Shown here in pieces: positions 18,122-26,755 of a stretch of 64,000 nt of DNA (position 1 is the stretch's first letter; each line of letters opens with the position of its first letter). Below the pieces are notes generated by a model. The model ran no database searches. It had not been told where the DNA came from and saw nothing but the letters and a program-made list of their open reading frames with translations. The stretch comes from JACKHA01 sp041401985 (GTDB lineage: Bacteria > Planctomycetota > Phycisphaerae > Phycisphaerales > UBA1924): the NCBI GenBank assembly GCA_041401985.1, contig JAWKTE010000004.1:124001-188000 (forward strand), given 5' to 3'. The position numbers were made by a program, and so were the translations under genes.

Positions 18122-19354
18122 TCAGCAGCCGTCGGCAAACAGGGTGAGGAAGAACATGAGGTCGTCGGCGTTGACCACGCCATCGGGCACGTCGTATCCC
18201 GGAGCGCCGGGCATGGCCGAGCCGGTCAGGTCGGCCTCGGCGATGTTGCCTTCGTTGTACGCGGCGAGGTATTGGTCGCGATCGGCCGCGTCGAGCACGC
18301 CGAATGGGGCCGCGACATCGGCCTGTGAGCAGATTCGGACGAGGAGGAAGGCGCGGAGCCCATCGGCCCCGTGCTGGCCCCACCCGACGATGTCGCCGCC
18401 GGCGTTGATCCCTGTGGCGGCCACGAGCGTCCAGCCGTGGGACGCGGGGATCGAGGTGTTCAGATCGAGCAGTCGCCCCCTCGTGAACAGGAACGCCCGC
18501 CCGTCGGACGTGCCGACGACGTCGGCCGCGTTGTTGACGTCGTAGGCCACGCTCCATCCGCCGGGCGAGAGGGCGCCGATGTCGCGCCGGCGCCGGACGG
18601 TGCCGTTGGTCCGTAGTTTGTACCGGAACGCGTGGAGGGCTCCGGACGCGGTTGCGGAGAAGCCGGCGGCATATCGGCCGCGCGGGCTGACCGAGGTCGC
18701 CTGGGCCGGCGAGCGGCCGAGGGTCCCAAGTTCGGTGATAGCGCCGCGCCGCCACAGCACGGCGATCGGCGCGAGACCGTTCTCGGCGAACGCCGAGCCT
18801 ACGATCCTGCCGTTGTTGGACAAGTCCAGCGCCGAGCAGTCGGCGCCCGGGGCGAGCGGGTCGAGAGGCACGAGCGCGCCCCGATTCCAGAGCACGGCGT
18901 GGGTCCGCACGAGTCCGGTCGCCGGATCGACGCTTTCCTGGGTTCCCACGACGCTGCCAGCGCGGTTGATGGCCCGGGGGCAGAACGCGCCCAGATCGGC
19001 GGTGTCGCCGCCCTGAACACGGATGGCGTGCGGGCTCACCTCGCCCATCGAGTAGACGGCGAAGATCGCGGCCGAACGGGCGTTGATGTCCATGCCCTCG
19101 GCCTGCGTGAACGGGCTGGGCGGGCGAAGCGTGCCCAGATCGCCGTCCCACACAAAGCCGCGGTAGCGCCACAGGTTCCCGACGGTGGACCCGACGACCG
19201 TCTGGGCGTTGTTGACCGCCCTGGCCTCGGTCCACCCGCGCAGGGACCCCAGGTCGATGGGCCTGTACATCTGACCAGACGCCGCGGACACACCGAGCGC
19301 AATCGCGACCAGCGCGCCGATCGGGCGAACGAACCGCTGGAGCAGGGGCCGCAT
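18122..19354 (-). CDS. Secreted HAF-repeat protein with divergent GC-dockerin tail
   Basis: 410 aa from ATG 19354 with an AGGAGG ribosome-binding site. The signal peptide includes LVAIALGVSAASGQ. HAF units parallel those of the downstream paralogue (PIDLGSLRGWTEARAVNN, AITELGTLGRSPAQATSV, RRDIGALSPGGWSVAYDV). The C-terminal tandem motif is degenerate in its first copy (DAADRDQYLAAYNEGN) and keeps the final ADDLMFFLTLFADGC. It lies 25 nt downstream of the seven-heme cytochrome gene, so it is probably co-transcribed with it. The pair with the next gene looks like an old tandem duplication. Confidence 0.87.
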   Translation of the reverse strand: MRPLLQRFVRPIGALVAIALGVSAASGQMYRPIDLGSLRGWTEARAVNNAQTVVGSTVGNLWRYRGFVWDGDLGTLRPPSPFTQAEGMDINARSAAIFAVYSMGEVSPHAIRVQGGDTADLGAFCPRAINRAGSVVGTQESVDPATGLVRTHAVLWNRGALVPLDPLAPGADCSALDLSNNGRIVGSAFAENGLAPIAVLWRRGAITELGTLGRSPAQATSVSPRGRYAAGFSATASGALHAFRYKLRTNGTVRRRRDIGALSPGGWSVAYDVNNAADVVGTSDGRAFLFTRGRLLDLNTSIPASHGWTLVAATGINAGGDIVGWGQHGADGLRAFLLVRICSQADVAAPFGVLDAADRDQYLAAYNEGNIAEADLTGSAMPGAPGYDVPDGVVNADDLMFFLTLFADGC

Positions 19355-19379
19355 GTGGATCCTCCTGGGAACGACTCGA

Positions 19380-20603
19380 CTAATCCTCGCGCCGGTGGAA
19401 GAACGCCTGGCCGGGCTGCTGCGTGTGGCAGACCAGGCAGTCGTTGATGGGGCCGGTGTGGCCCTGGAGCCGCAACGTTTGGAGGTTGTCGCGATCGTTG
19501 ACCGCGGGGGTGACGGCGTGCGGGCTGCCGTGGCACGCGAAGCAGGCGACGCCCCCGTGCCCGACCGCGTTGCGGAACAGCACGCCCTGGGGCTCGAACT
19601 CGAAGCCCGGGCGGCTGTGGCAGTCGGCGCAGCGCGGCTCGGTGACCCACGGCGTGCGGGCGGGATTCCCGACGGCGGCCATCCCGCCGTGGCAGTCGAT
19701 GCAGTTGATCTGGTTCGCGGAATGCACGTCGCGCTGGCAGTCCGCGCGGGCGCCGGGGTGGCAGGCGTAGCACTCGTTGACGAACGTCGGGGGGAGCGCG
19801 CCCATGCGCGGGGCGTGGGCCCGGTGCATCGCGATCGAGAACGCCGAAATGCCCGGCTGGCCAGGGGCGCCCAGGGCCGGGTCGGCGTGGCACGAGGCGC
19901 AGAAGACCGGCTGCGACGCTTCGAGGTTCGTGCCGTGCAGCGTGTCGTGGTCGCGCAGGATGTCGACCTCGACGCCGACGCCCGCCTGGCCGTGGCACTC
20001 GTAGCAGCTGATCTCCCACGAGACCGGAACAACCGTCTGCGTGCGTGCGACGGCCTGGCCCTCGCGGAGGAACGTGAGCAGGGCCAACGGGTACGGATCG
20101 TCGATGCCCGAGTCGCTCACGGGCGTGATGGGGATGCCCGTGACCTCCCACCGCCCGTTGACCACCTCCAGCTGGCCGGACATCCCGTTGCCGGTGAGCC
20201 CGACGTCCGGCGGCGTGTCGACGCCCAGGATCGCGTGCTGGTACTCCCACCAGTTGGTCTTGTCGGCCGAGTGGGTGTTCGATGGGATTGTGTAGGTGAG
20301 GCTGAAGTCGCTGCCGCTCTCGGTGATGATGTCCGGGTTGTTGCCGCGTTTGATCACCACCGCTTGGATCGTGTTGTACGGCGGGAGGATCATGAAGTGG
20401 GAGAAGTCGCGCTGCATGCAGTGCATGCCCAGGTCGTTGTAGGCCAGAACGGTGAACGGCCCGAGGGCCTCGGGCGCGTCCGGTGGCGCATCGGCGCCGC
20501 CGACGAACGCGGCTCCGAGCAGGCCCGTGCCGATGCACACGGCGGCGACGGCCAGCCCGACGCGGACTCGCTTCAGGGATTCGCGGGACAAAGCGGTGTT
20601 CAT
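19380..20603 (-). CDS. Seven-heme secreted cytochrome c
   Basis: 407 aa with an N-terminal membrane/signal segment (VGLAVAAVCIGTGLLGAAFVGG). Seven CxxCH heme sites occur in the C-terminal ~200 residues: CYECH, CASCH, CYACH, CIDCH, CADCH, CFACH and CLVCH. The N-terminal part (YNDLGMHCMQRDFSHFMILPPYN, NTHSADKTNWWEYQH) is a separate conserved-looking domain with no heme site. It should act outside the inner membrane as an electron carrier or multiheme oxidoreductase; maturation would need the Ccs system encoded at 55.8-60.4 kb. It has no GC-dockerin tail but leads a transcript containing two HAF/GC-dockerin proteins. Confidence 0.9.
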   Translation of the reverse strand: MNTALSRESLKRVRVGLAVAAVCIGTGLLGAAFVGGADAPPDAPEALGPFTVLAYNDLGMHCMQRDFSHFMILPPYNTIQAVVIKRGNNPDIITESGSDFSLTYTIPSNTHSADKTNWWEYQHAILGVDTPPDVGLTGNGMSGQLEVVNGRWEVTGIPITPVSDSGIDDPYPLALLTFLREGQAVARTQTVVPVSWEISCYECHGQAGVGVEVDILRDHDTLHGTNLEASQPVFCASCHADPALGAPGQPGISAFSIAMHRAHAPRMGALPPTFVNECYACHPGARADCQRDVHSANQINCIDCHGGMAAVGNPARTPWVTEPRCADCHSRPGFEFEPQGVLFRNAVGHGGVACFACHGSPHAVTPAVNDRDNLQTLRLQGHTGPINDCLVCHTQQPGQAFFHRRED

Positions 20604-20635
20604 CGGGCGCCTCCTCGCTGAGGGGTGGTCGATTC

Positions 20636-20664
20636 AGTGTAATAGACTATCTTCTTGTCCGCAA
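20636..20664 (-). promoter_or_regulatory. Predicted sigma-70-type promoter for the cytochrome/HAF genes
   Basis: On the minus strand TTGCGG (20659-20664), 17-nt spacer, TACACT (20636-20641), followed about 30 nt later by the AGGAGG ribosome-binding site and ATG of the cytochrome gene. The short A/T-rich stretch stands out from its GC-rich surroundings. Confidence 0.5.
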
Positions 20665-20787
20665 TACGATCCTGCGGCCAAATCGAGGTCTGGTTGGGAG
20701 CATTGTGTTCGCATACGAACTGAATACGTCCGGTGACGACGGCACCGATGGACCGTGTTCGCGTCGGAATCGGCGTCAGCCGCACCC

Positions 20788-21624
20788 TCAACAGCCCGCG
20801 GCAAACAGGGCGAGGTAGTAGAAGAAGTCGTCGTTCGTGATCGTGCCGTTCGGCACGCCGTAGCCCGGCTGACCCGGAACCGCTCCGCTGGTCAGGTCGC
20901 AGACATCGACGTTGGCGTCGGCGAACTCGGTGAGGAAACAGAAGAAGTCGTCGTTGTTGAGCACGCCGTTGGGGGCGAGGTAGCCCGGCTGGCCTGGAAT
21001 CGCGCCGGTGGTGATGTCGGGCAGGCACGAGGGCAGGTCGATCCCCCAGGCGACGTTGTCGATCTTGATCGGGCCCTGCAGGCCCAGGGAGAACGTCGTG
21101 CCGGTGATGACCACCGACGTGATGCCGCCGACGGGCTCGTCCCAGGCCACGAATGTGTCGCCCGCGGGCGGGATGCTCCGCGTGAGCGTCGCCAGCGGCG
21201 TGGCGTGGTAGTAGAACGCAATGGACTCGCCGAACGTGGCGTTGCCGGTGCCGTTGGCCATGTCGAACCCAACAGCCCGCTGCGGCTGGTCGAAGGTGAT
21301 CTCGAGCGTGCCGTTGGTCTGGAGGATCACGCTGTCGTCGCCATGGAGATAGCCGCCGTAGAGATAGAGGACACTGGTGGGGGCAAAATACTCGATGCCC
21401 TCGAGCACCCCCCAACTCGGCGGGGCGGTCAGCGAGGAAAGTGGGTTCGGGCATGTGAGCGATGTGCCGCCATGGACGCTGAGGCCCTCAAAGTCCTCGA
21501 GCAGGGCCTGGTCGTCGAGTATGGCGTCGAGTTCGCCGCGGGTTGCGATCTCGCCGGCGACCAGCGGGGCGGCGAGCATGGCCGCGAGCACGAGGGCTGG
21601 CGGGTGGACTGGCGAGCGATGCAT
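20788..21624 (-). CDS. Secreted GC-dockerin protein with an unrecognised beta-rich domain
   Basis: 278 aa from ATG 21624 (GGAGAG upstream; the longer frame adds 14 unlikely residues). Signal peptide LVLAAMLAAPLVAG. The mature domain (GELDAILDDQALLEDFEGL, GTLEITFDQPQRAVGFDMANG, FSLGLQGPIKIDNVAWGI) resembles the extracellular lectin-like or PEP-CTERM-type beta sandwiches often seen in exported planctomycete proteins, in which an early EDFEGL and a late IDNVAWG are common. Two GC-dockerin units end in LALFAAGC. The ligand is unknown. Confidence 0.83.
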   Translation of the reverse strand: MHRSPVHPPALVLAAMLAAPLVAGEIATRGELDAILDDQALLEDFEGLSVHGGTSLTCPNPLSSLTAPPSWGVLEGIEYFAPTSVLYLYGGYLHGDDSVILQTNGTLEITFDQPQRAVGFDMANGTGNATFGESIAFYYHATPLATLTRSIPPAGDTFVAWDEPVGGITSVVITGTTFSLGLQGPIKIDNVAWGIDLPSCLPDITTGAIPGQPGYLAPNGVLNNDDFFCFLTEFADANVDVCDLTSGAVPGQPGYGVPNGTITNDDFFYYLALFAAGC

Positions 21625-21685
21625 GGTCGTTCTCTCCGTGTCGGACTCCGCAAGGGCTGGGCGCAACGGCCGGACTGAACGGGGC

Positions 21686-21925
21686 TCAGCAGCCCGCGCT
21701 GAAGATGGCGAGGTAGTAGAAGAAGTCGTCGTTGGAGACCGCGCCGTTCGGAACGCCGTAGCCCGGCTGACCCGGCACGGCCCCGGTGGTCAGGTCGCAC
21801 ACCGCGACGTTGCCCGCGGCGAACTGGGCCAGGAAGTAGAAGAAGTCGTCGTTGTTCAGCACGCCGTTGGGCACGCCGTAGCCCGGCTGCCCGGGCACGG
21901 CACCGGTGGTCAGGTCGGGCTGGCA
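21686..21925 (-). repeat. GC-dockerin DNA repeat, copy 1
   Basis: This stretch, encoding the tandem GC-dockerin units, is nearly identical at the DNA level to 22765-23010 and very similar to 26510-26755. Third codon positions are conserved too, which points to recent duplication or gene conversion rather than protein-level selection alone. Confidence 0.75.
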
Positions 21926-22594
21926 GGCAGTTCGCCCGCCGATGACAAACGCCCGACCGTCGCCGAGCGAGTAAAACATGTGGTTGCCCCGGACCCACCA
22001 GAACGAGCGGTTGCTCCACCCTGTACCCTGGGCCCAGTTCCACGTCGCGTAAGGCACGCCGGTGCGCGCGATCGCCGAGAAGAACCATCGCGGGTTGGCC
22101 GCGTCGTTGGCGGCCAGCTCGATCGGCGTGGCCAGGTCGAGCGAATAGTGGGTGATCCCGCCCGGGCCCGGCGTGGCGGTGTACGCAGTCGTATGAAGCC
22201 GCACCTCGGGCTGGATGCTGTGGTTGCCGCCGTAGTAAAAGATGCCGTACGGCTGGTACGCGACGGTGCCGGGGTCTTGGCGGCAGATCTCGATGCGGAA
22301 CCCGAGTTCGCAGGCGCCGGTGCCCCACCACTCGAGGTGGTCGATGGTGGTCTGCTCGGCCAGCGCGAAGTCCGCCCAGCAGACCGAGTCGCTGTCCAGA
22401 TCGTTGCCGTTCGGGCCGGGATCGACCCAGAGCTGAGACCACCTGGACGTTCCACCCCCGCTGAGCGGCGTCTGCTGCAGCCAGACATCGGCGGCGATCG
22501 CGCTCGCGGGCGCGAGCCACAATGCACCAGCCGCAGCGAGCACCCCCGAGACGGTGTGGTTCGGGGCACTGATCCGATGACGCTTGGCGTTCAT
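21686..22594 (-). CDS. Secreted GC-dockerin protein of unknown function
   Basis: 302 aa, GGAG ribosome-binding site, signal peptide ending ALWLAPASAIAA. The mature domain is rich in Trp and Tyr (WWGTGACELGFRIEIC, ATWNWAQGTGWSNRSFWWVRG) and probably beta-sandwich, but I do not recognise the family. Two almost ideal GC-dockerin units follow, ending in LAIFSAGC. It lies 61 nt upstream of the previous dockerin gene on the same strand. Two internal cysteines near the start of each dockerin unit and one at the very end are shared with the sister proteins. Confidence 0.83.
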   Translation of the reverse strand: MNAKRHRISAPNHTVSGVLAAAGALWLAPASAIAADVWLQQTPLSGGGTSRWSQLWVDPGPNGNDLDSDSVCWADFALAEQTTIDHLEWWGTGACELGFRIEICRQDPGTVAYQPYGIFYYGGNHSIQPEVRLHTTAYTATPGPGGITHYSLDLATPIELAANDAANPRWFFSAIARTGVPYATWNWAQGTGWSNRSFWWVRGNHMFYSLGDGRAFVIGGRTACQPDLTTGAVPGQPGYGVPNGVLNNDDFFYFLAQFAAGNVAVCDLTTGAVPGQPGYGVPNGAVSNDDFFYYLAIFSAGC

Positions 22595-22764
22595 TCGAGT
22601 CTCCGGTTGTGGGTTCGGGCTCGGCGTCGTCCTCAGGGCCGGCCCGCCAAGCCAACGCGTCGGCGACGCGGATTATTCGGAGTCTTGTATCCGCTTTTGC
22701 TCGCCATGGCGTCCGCGCGTCCGTTCCTGTGCCAGTTCACGCCAGCAACCGTGCATTCCAGGCC

Positions 22765-23010
22765 TCAGCATCCCTCGCTGAATACCGTCAGGTAGTAGAA
22801 GAAATCGTCGTTCGAGATCACCCCGTTCGGCACCCCGTAGCCCGGCTGACCAGGCACGGCACCGGTGGTCAGGTCGCACACCGCGACGTTGCCCGCGGCG
22901 AACTGGGCCAGAAAGTAGAAGAAGTCGTCGTTGTTCAGCACGCCGTTGGGCACGCCGTAGCCCGGCTGCCCGGCCACCGCGCCCGTGCTCAGATCCGGCC
23001 GGCACGGGAT
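22765..23010 (-). repeat. GC-dockerin DNA repeat, copy 2
   Basis: DNA copy of the tandem GC-dockerin segment, nearly identical over ~200 bp to 21686-21925. It forms a direct repeat about 1.1 kb away and could recombine with it. Confidence 0.75.
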
Positions 23011-24612
23011 CTGGCGTTCGTACGCGCCCATGTCCACGATGGCGGTGCCGCCCGGCCCGCCGGGGAGCCCGGCGTTGGGTGCTCCGGGGTCATCGACGAA
23101 CCGGGCAAGGGCGTCGAGGTCGATCGTCACGCCCGCGGGGACGCTCGCGTTCTCGGCGGCATCGATTGCGGGCGAGCCCTCCATCAAGTGCAGGTCGCCC
23201 GTGAGCATCGACACCAGGAGCGGGTCCACGACGATGCAGCCCGGATAGTCCGCGGGGTTGGGCGGGTCCTCGCCCGGGATGGGCGTGAGCAGGTCCTGGA
23301 TGCACGAGTAGCGGGCCTCGAAGTCGCCCTTGACGCCCCATCGGGACAAGGGCAGTCCGGCCCCGCTGGCGATGTTGCCCCAGATGATCGAGTTCCGGAT
23401 GTCAACGGTTCCGATGCCGAGCGTCTGGACGCCGACGCCCTCGGCTCCTTGGTTGCGCACGATCGAGCAGTTGATGATCGTGGTCGAGCCAGGGTGGCGT
23501 GTGTACGCCGCCACCCCCGCCCCGTAGCCGCCGTCGCCCGCGACGGGGCTCAGGTTGTACTCGTAAACCCGGTTGTTCCAGAAGAGGCTGTTGACGATCT
23601 GGCTCGGCCCCCAGGTGTAGATGCCCGCGCCGCCGGGCGCCTCGTTGCCGCGGAACTCGCAGTCGCGCACGACCAGCGACCCGAGGAAACTGCTGATGCC
23701 GCCGCCGCGCGCGATCTCGATCCCGCCCGAGGTGTAGAAGTGGCGGGCGACGTTGGACGTGAAGCGGCACCGCTCGACCGTGAGCGTGCCGGTGGTCTGC
23801 GAGCCGATCGCGCCGCCCTGGCCCTGCCCGCCGCTCCCGCCGTGGACGGTGGTGCAGGCCGTGAAGGTGCAGCCGCGGATGGTGACGTTCGAGGCGCCCG
23901 CCAGGAACACCCCGCCCCCGTTGCCCAGGTGGACGTAGTTCTGATCGAACTGGCAGTCCTCGATCAGAGCGTTCGAGTCGTACAGGTAGATGGCCCCGCC
24001 GTGCGCGAACGCGGCCTCGTTGCGGAAGAAGCGGCAGTGCCGGATCGTGGGGCTGCCCTCGGGCGCGTACACCCCGCTGCCGAACATGAGCGGGTTGCCG
24101 GCCGGCGTGCCGGCGGGGCCGATGTGCCCGAGTGTGATGGTGAACCCGTCGATGATGGCGGTGGCGTCGACGCCGGACGCGTCGATGACGTGCCCGGCGT
24201 TCGAGGAGTTGACCGACCAGTTCGAGGGCCAGCCGCCGGTCGAGAACGTGTCGTCGCGCCCAACGTCGGCGCTGAGGATGGTGGGGTTGGCGTTCCAGTC
24301 GCGCTGGTCGCGCGCGATCTCCGTGCCGGCGAAGCCGCCGTAGAGGGCGACGCCCGACGCCACGACGATCGAGGATGTGGCGTCGGTGGGGGTGTAGGTG
24401 CCGGCGGCGACCCAAAGTTCATCGCCCGGCGAGGCCGATGCCAGTGCGCCCTGGAGCGTCGGGAACGCGTCGGTCCACGTCGCGCCCGTGCCGGCGCCCG
24501 TCGCCCCCTCGCGGACCCGCAGGACCCCGGCGTGGGCCGCCCCGCCCAGACCGGCGAGGGCGATGAGCCCGATCGCCGAACAGACTGTCCGGGAGTCCGT
24601 GGAGCGGCGCAT
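22765..24612 (-). CDS. Secreted right-handed beta-helix protein with GC-dockerin tail
   Basis: 615 aa from ATG 24612 (AAGGAGG upstream). Signal peptide LIALAGLGGAAHAG. Parallel beta-helix turns are obvious: SPTIRHCRFFRNEAAF, NALIEDCQFDQNYVHLGNGG, NVTIRGCTFTACTTV, TVERCRFTSNVA and LVVRDCEFRGNEAPGGAGIY. The end of the helix (DPLLVSMLTGDLHLMEGSPA) matches the 'choice-of-anchor Q' or polymorphic-outer-membrane-protein style. Two GC-dockerin units end in LTVFSEGC. Such folds are used as adhesins or polysaccharide lyases; no catalytic residues can be assigned, so a surface structural or binding role is the safer reading. Confidence 0.88.
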   Translation of the reverse strand: MRRSTDSRTVCSAIGLIALAGLGGAAHAGVLRVREGATGAGTGATWTDAFPTLQGALASASPGDELWVAAGTYTPTDATSSIVVASGVALYGGFAGTEIARDQRDWNANPTILSADVGRDDTFSTGGWPSNWSVNSSNAGHVIDASGVDATAIIDGFTITLGHIGPAGTPAGNPLMFGSGVYAPEGSPTIRHCRFFRNEAAFAHGGAIYLYDSNALIEDCQFDQNYVHLGNGGGVFLAGASNVTIRGCTFTACTTVHGGSGGQGQGGAIGSQTTGTLTVERCRFTSNVARHFYTSGGIEIARGGGISSFLGSLVVRDCEFRGNEAPGGAGIYTWGPSQIVNSLFWNNRVYEYNLSPVAGDGGYGAGVAAYTRHPGSTTIINCSIVRNQGAEGVGVQTLGIGTVDIRNSIIWGNIASGAGLPLSRWGVKGDFEARYSCIQDLLTPIPGEDPPNPADYPGCIVVDPLLVSMLTGDLHLMEGSPAIDAAENASVPAGVTIDLDALARFVDDPGAPNAGLPGGPGGTAIVDMGAYERQIPCRPDLSTGAVAGQPGYGVPNGVLNNDDFFYFLAQFAAGNVAVCDLTTGAVPGQPGYGVPNGVISNDDFFYYLTVFSEGC

Positions 24613-24671
24613 GCGGGAGCCTCCTTCGCATGGTGTCGAACGCGGGCCAACACACCGCTCGATCGTGAATC

Positions 24672-24700
24672 CCCGATGGGGCCCCTCGGCCCCCATCGGG
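24672..24700 (-). terminator. Hairpin after the NarL-type two-component operon
   Basis: A perfect 10-bp stem (CCCGATGGGG / CCCCATCGGG) lies about 145 nt past the response-regulator stop and before the beta-helix gene. There is no T-run. It is the only strong palindrome in this 231-bp gap. Confidence 0.45.
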
Positions 24701-24843
24701 TGGTGCTCCCGCGCGAAAACGAGGAACCGCGCGGATTCGCGGAGAGATCTGATGAGAAGTGTCGCACACGGGCGGCCCGTGGGATGCCGGGATGCCCTCG
24801 ACTTCGCCGGGAGATCGGCGCGGAATTCCCGCGCCGCGCCGCG

Positions 24844-25527
24844 CTATGCCGGGGATTCCCCCGCAGCCGCTTTCGGGTCCGCGTTCAGCACGCCGCAGTC
24901 GATTGCCAGGCGCACCACGTCGGCCCGCGACCTCAGGCCGAGTTTCTGCATGACCCGCGCGCGGTACGACTCGATCGTCTTGACGCTCAAGCCCAGGCGG
25001 TCGGCCACCGCCTGACTGGTGTGCCCGCGTGCGACGGCCTCGAAGACCTCTCGCTCGCGCTGGCTGAGCGAGTCGATCGGCGCAACTCCGCCCTCCCTGT
25101 CCGCGCGGTCCAGCACGCCACCAATCGATCGCGCGCTCTGCACATCGACAAACACGCGCCCCGCGGCCACCGCTCGGATCGCCGAGACCAGTTCGGTGTC
25201 GGCAGCGCTCTTGGCGACGTAGCCCGACGCGCCCATCGCGATGGCCGTCCGCACGAACGCGGGGTCGTCGTGCATCGTGACGACCAGGATTCGGGCCTCG
25301 GGGGCCGCGGCGCGGAGGCGATCGATGCCCGCCGCGCTCGTGCCGCCGGGCAAGGAAAGGTCGAGGGTGACCACGTCCGGCCCGACGCGGTCGACCACGT
25401 CGATGGCCTCGCCCAGCGTGCCGGCCTCGCCCACTACCTCGATATCGCGCTGCGCGTTGATCAGCATCCGCAGGCCGCTGCGGACCATCGCGTGGTCGTC
25501 GACGATCACCACCCGATGCCGCCTCAT
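24844..25527 (-). CDS. NarL/FixJ-family response regulator
   Basis: 227 aa from ATG 25527, which overlaps the stop of the kinase gene by 4 nt. The receiver domain has the acidic pair D10/D11, phosphoacceptor D56 (VVTLDLSLPGG), the Thr in LVVTMHDD and K106 in YVAKSA. The LuxR-type helix-turn-helix (residues ~158-217) reads LSQREREVFEAVARGHTSQ and LSVKTIESYRARVMQKLGL. It should bind DNA as a phosphorylated dimer. Its closest potential targets are the neighbouring surface-protein genes; this is only inferred from position. Confidence 0.95.
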   Translation of the reverse strand: MRRHRVVIVDDHAMVRSGLRMLINAQRDIEVVGEAGTLGEAIDVVDRVGPDVVTLDLSLPGGTSAAGIDRLRAAAPEARILVVTMHDDPAFVRTAIAMGASGYVAKSAADTELVSAIRAVAAGRVFVDVQSARSIGGVLDRADREGGVAPIDSLSQREREVFEAVARGHTSQAVADRLGLSVKTIESYRARVMQKLGLRSRADVVRLAIDCGVLNADPKAAAGESPA

Positions 25528-26408
25528 GCGGCCTCCAGCGGGAGCGTAACCCGGATGCGCGTGCCCTGCCCCGGCGCGGCGTCGATCCGGCACCGCCCGC
25601 CCGCCACGCGGGCCCGCTCGCGCATCGCGTGGATCCCCAGCGAGTGACCGGATCGCCCGGCCTGGTGCGGGTCAAACCCGCGCCCGTCGTCGCTGATCGT
25701 CAGTTCGAGCACCCCGCCACGCTCGGCAAGCCCGACCGATGCGTGGGTCGCGCCCGAGTGGCGCGCCGCGTTGGTCAGGGCCTCCTGCAGAATGCGGTAC
25801 GCGGCGATCGAGGCGCCCGGGCCGACCTCGCGATCGCGGGCCAGGCCGATGTTCGACTCGACGCGCAGCCCGTGGGACGCCTCGGCGTCCTCGCACAGGC
25901 GCTCGGCGGCCGCGGCCAATCCGAACGCCTCGAGCACCGCCGGACGCAGCCCGCGCGCCAGGCGACGGACCTCCTCCAGCCCCGACGCCGCCGCCGCGTG
26001 GAGATCGATCGCCAGATGCCGCGCCTCGTCGAGCGAGCCCGCGTCGGCCAGGCACCGCAGGCCCACGAGCAGGGCCGTGAACTGCTGGCCTACCTCGTCG
26101 TGCAGGTCGCGCCCGATCGACGCCCGCTCGCGCTCCTGGACCTCGTACAGCCCTCGCAGCAGTTCGCCGCGCGCGTTCGAGAGATCACGCAGCGGGCGCA
26201 CGATCGCGACCCAGAGCGCGGGCGCCGTCACGACCACCAGCAGCGTCGCGTCAAACAGCGAACCGGCGGTCGACGTGATCGGCCAAGGCAACAGGGGCGG
26301 CACGAGGAACATGATCGCGCCCTCGACCGCGAACACCAGCAGGAGCACGACCAAGAGCACCCGGAGCGGGTGGGCGGCCGACGACGCGGATCCGATCGAT
26401 GCGGGCAT
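25524..26408 (-). CDS. NarX/DesK-type sensor histidine kinase
   Basis: 294 aa from ATG 26408, preceded by GGGGAG; earlier starts at 26456 (ATG) and 26483 (TTG) lack a ribosome-binding site. Two membrane helices (VLLVVLLLVFAVEGAIMFLV and LFDATLLVVVTAPALWVAIV) flank a very short loop, so there is no large sensor domain. The HisKA_3 box RASIGRDLHDEVGQQFTALL holds the phosphoacceptor H103. The ATPase part has ILQEALTNAARHSGATHA (N box) and ISDDGRGFDP (G box). It forms a translationally coupled pair with the NarL-type regulator. The signal is probably sensed in or near the membrane. Confidence 0.94.
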   Translation of the reverse strand: MPASIGSASSAAHPLRVLLVVLLLVFAVEGAIMFLVPPLLPWPITSTAGSLFDATLLVVVTAPALWVAIVRPLRDLSNARGELLRGLYEVQERERASIGRDLHDEVGQQFTALLVGLRCLADAGSLDEARHLAIDLHAAAASGLEEVRRLARGLRPAVLEAFGLAAAAERLCEDAEASHGLRVESNIGLARDREVGPGASIAAYRILQEALTNAARHSGATHASVGLAERGGVLELTISDDGRGFDPHQAGRSGHSLGIHAMRERARVAGGRCRIDAAPGQGTRIRVTLPLEAA

Positions 26409-26509
26409 GCCCGATTGTTGCTCCCCGACAGCCCCGCATCGGCGCGAGTGCGCCATCGACCCATCCGCCGGATCGAGCACCACAACGCCGCCCGTCTACC
26501 CGATCCAGG

Positions 26510-26755
26510 TCAGCAGCCCGCGGCGTAGAGGGTCAGGAAGTAGAAGAAATCGTCCGAGTTGATGACCCCGTTCGGCACGCCGTAACCAGCCTGCCCCGGC
26601 ACCGCGCCCGTGGTCAGGTCGCACACCGCCGCGTTGCCCGCGGCGAACTGCGCCAGGAAGTAGAAGAAGTCGTCGGAGTTCAGCACGCCGTTGGGCACGC
26701 CGTAGCCCGGCTGGCCCGGCAGGGCACCGGCCGTGAGGTCCGGTCGGCAGGTCGC
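26510..26755 (-). repeat. GC-dockerin DNA repeat, copy 3
   Basis: The third near-copy of the GC-dockerin coding segment, about 3.5 kb from copy 2 and across the two-component genes. The codon pattern is the same, with small differences such as GTCCGAG in place of GTCGTTG. Confidence 0.7.

Noticed and set aside
22609..25647. A 1012-aa plus-strand frame over the beta-helix and response-regulator genes
   Set aside because: The opposite strand carries conserved motifs; the plus-strand product has none.
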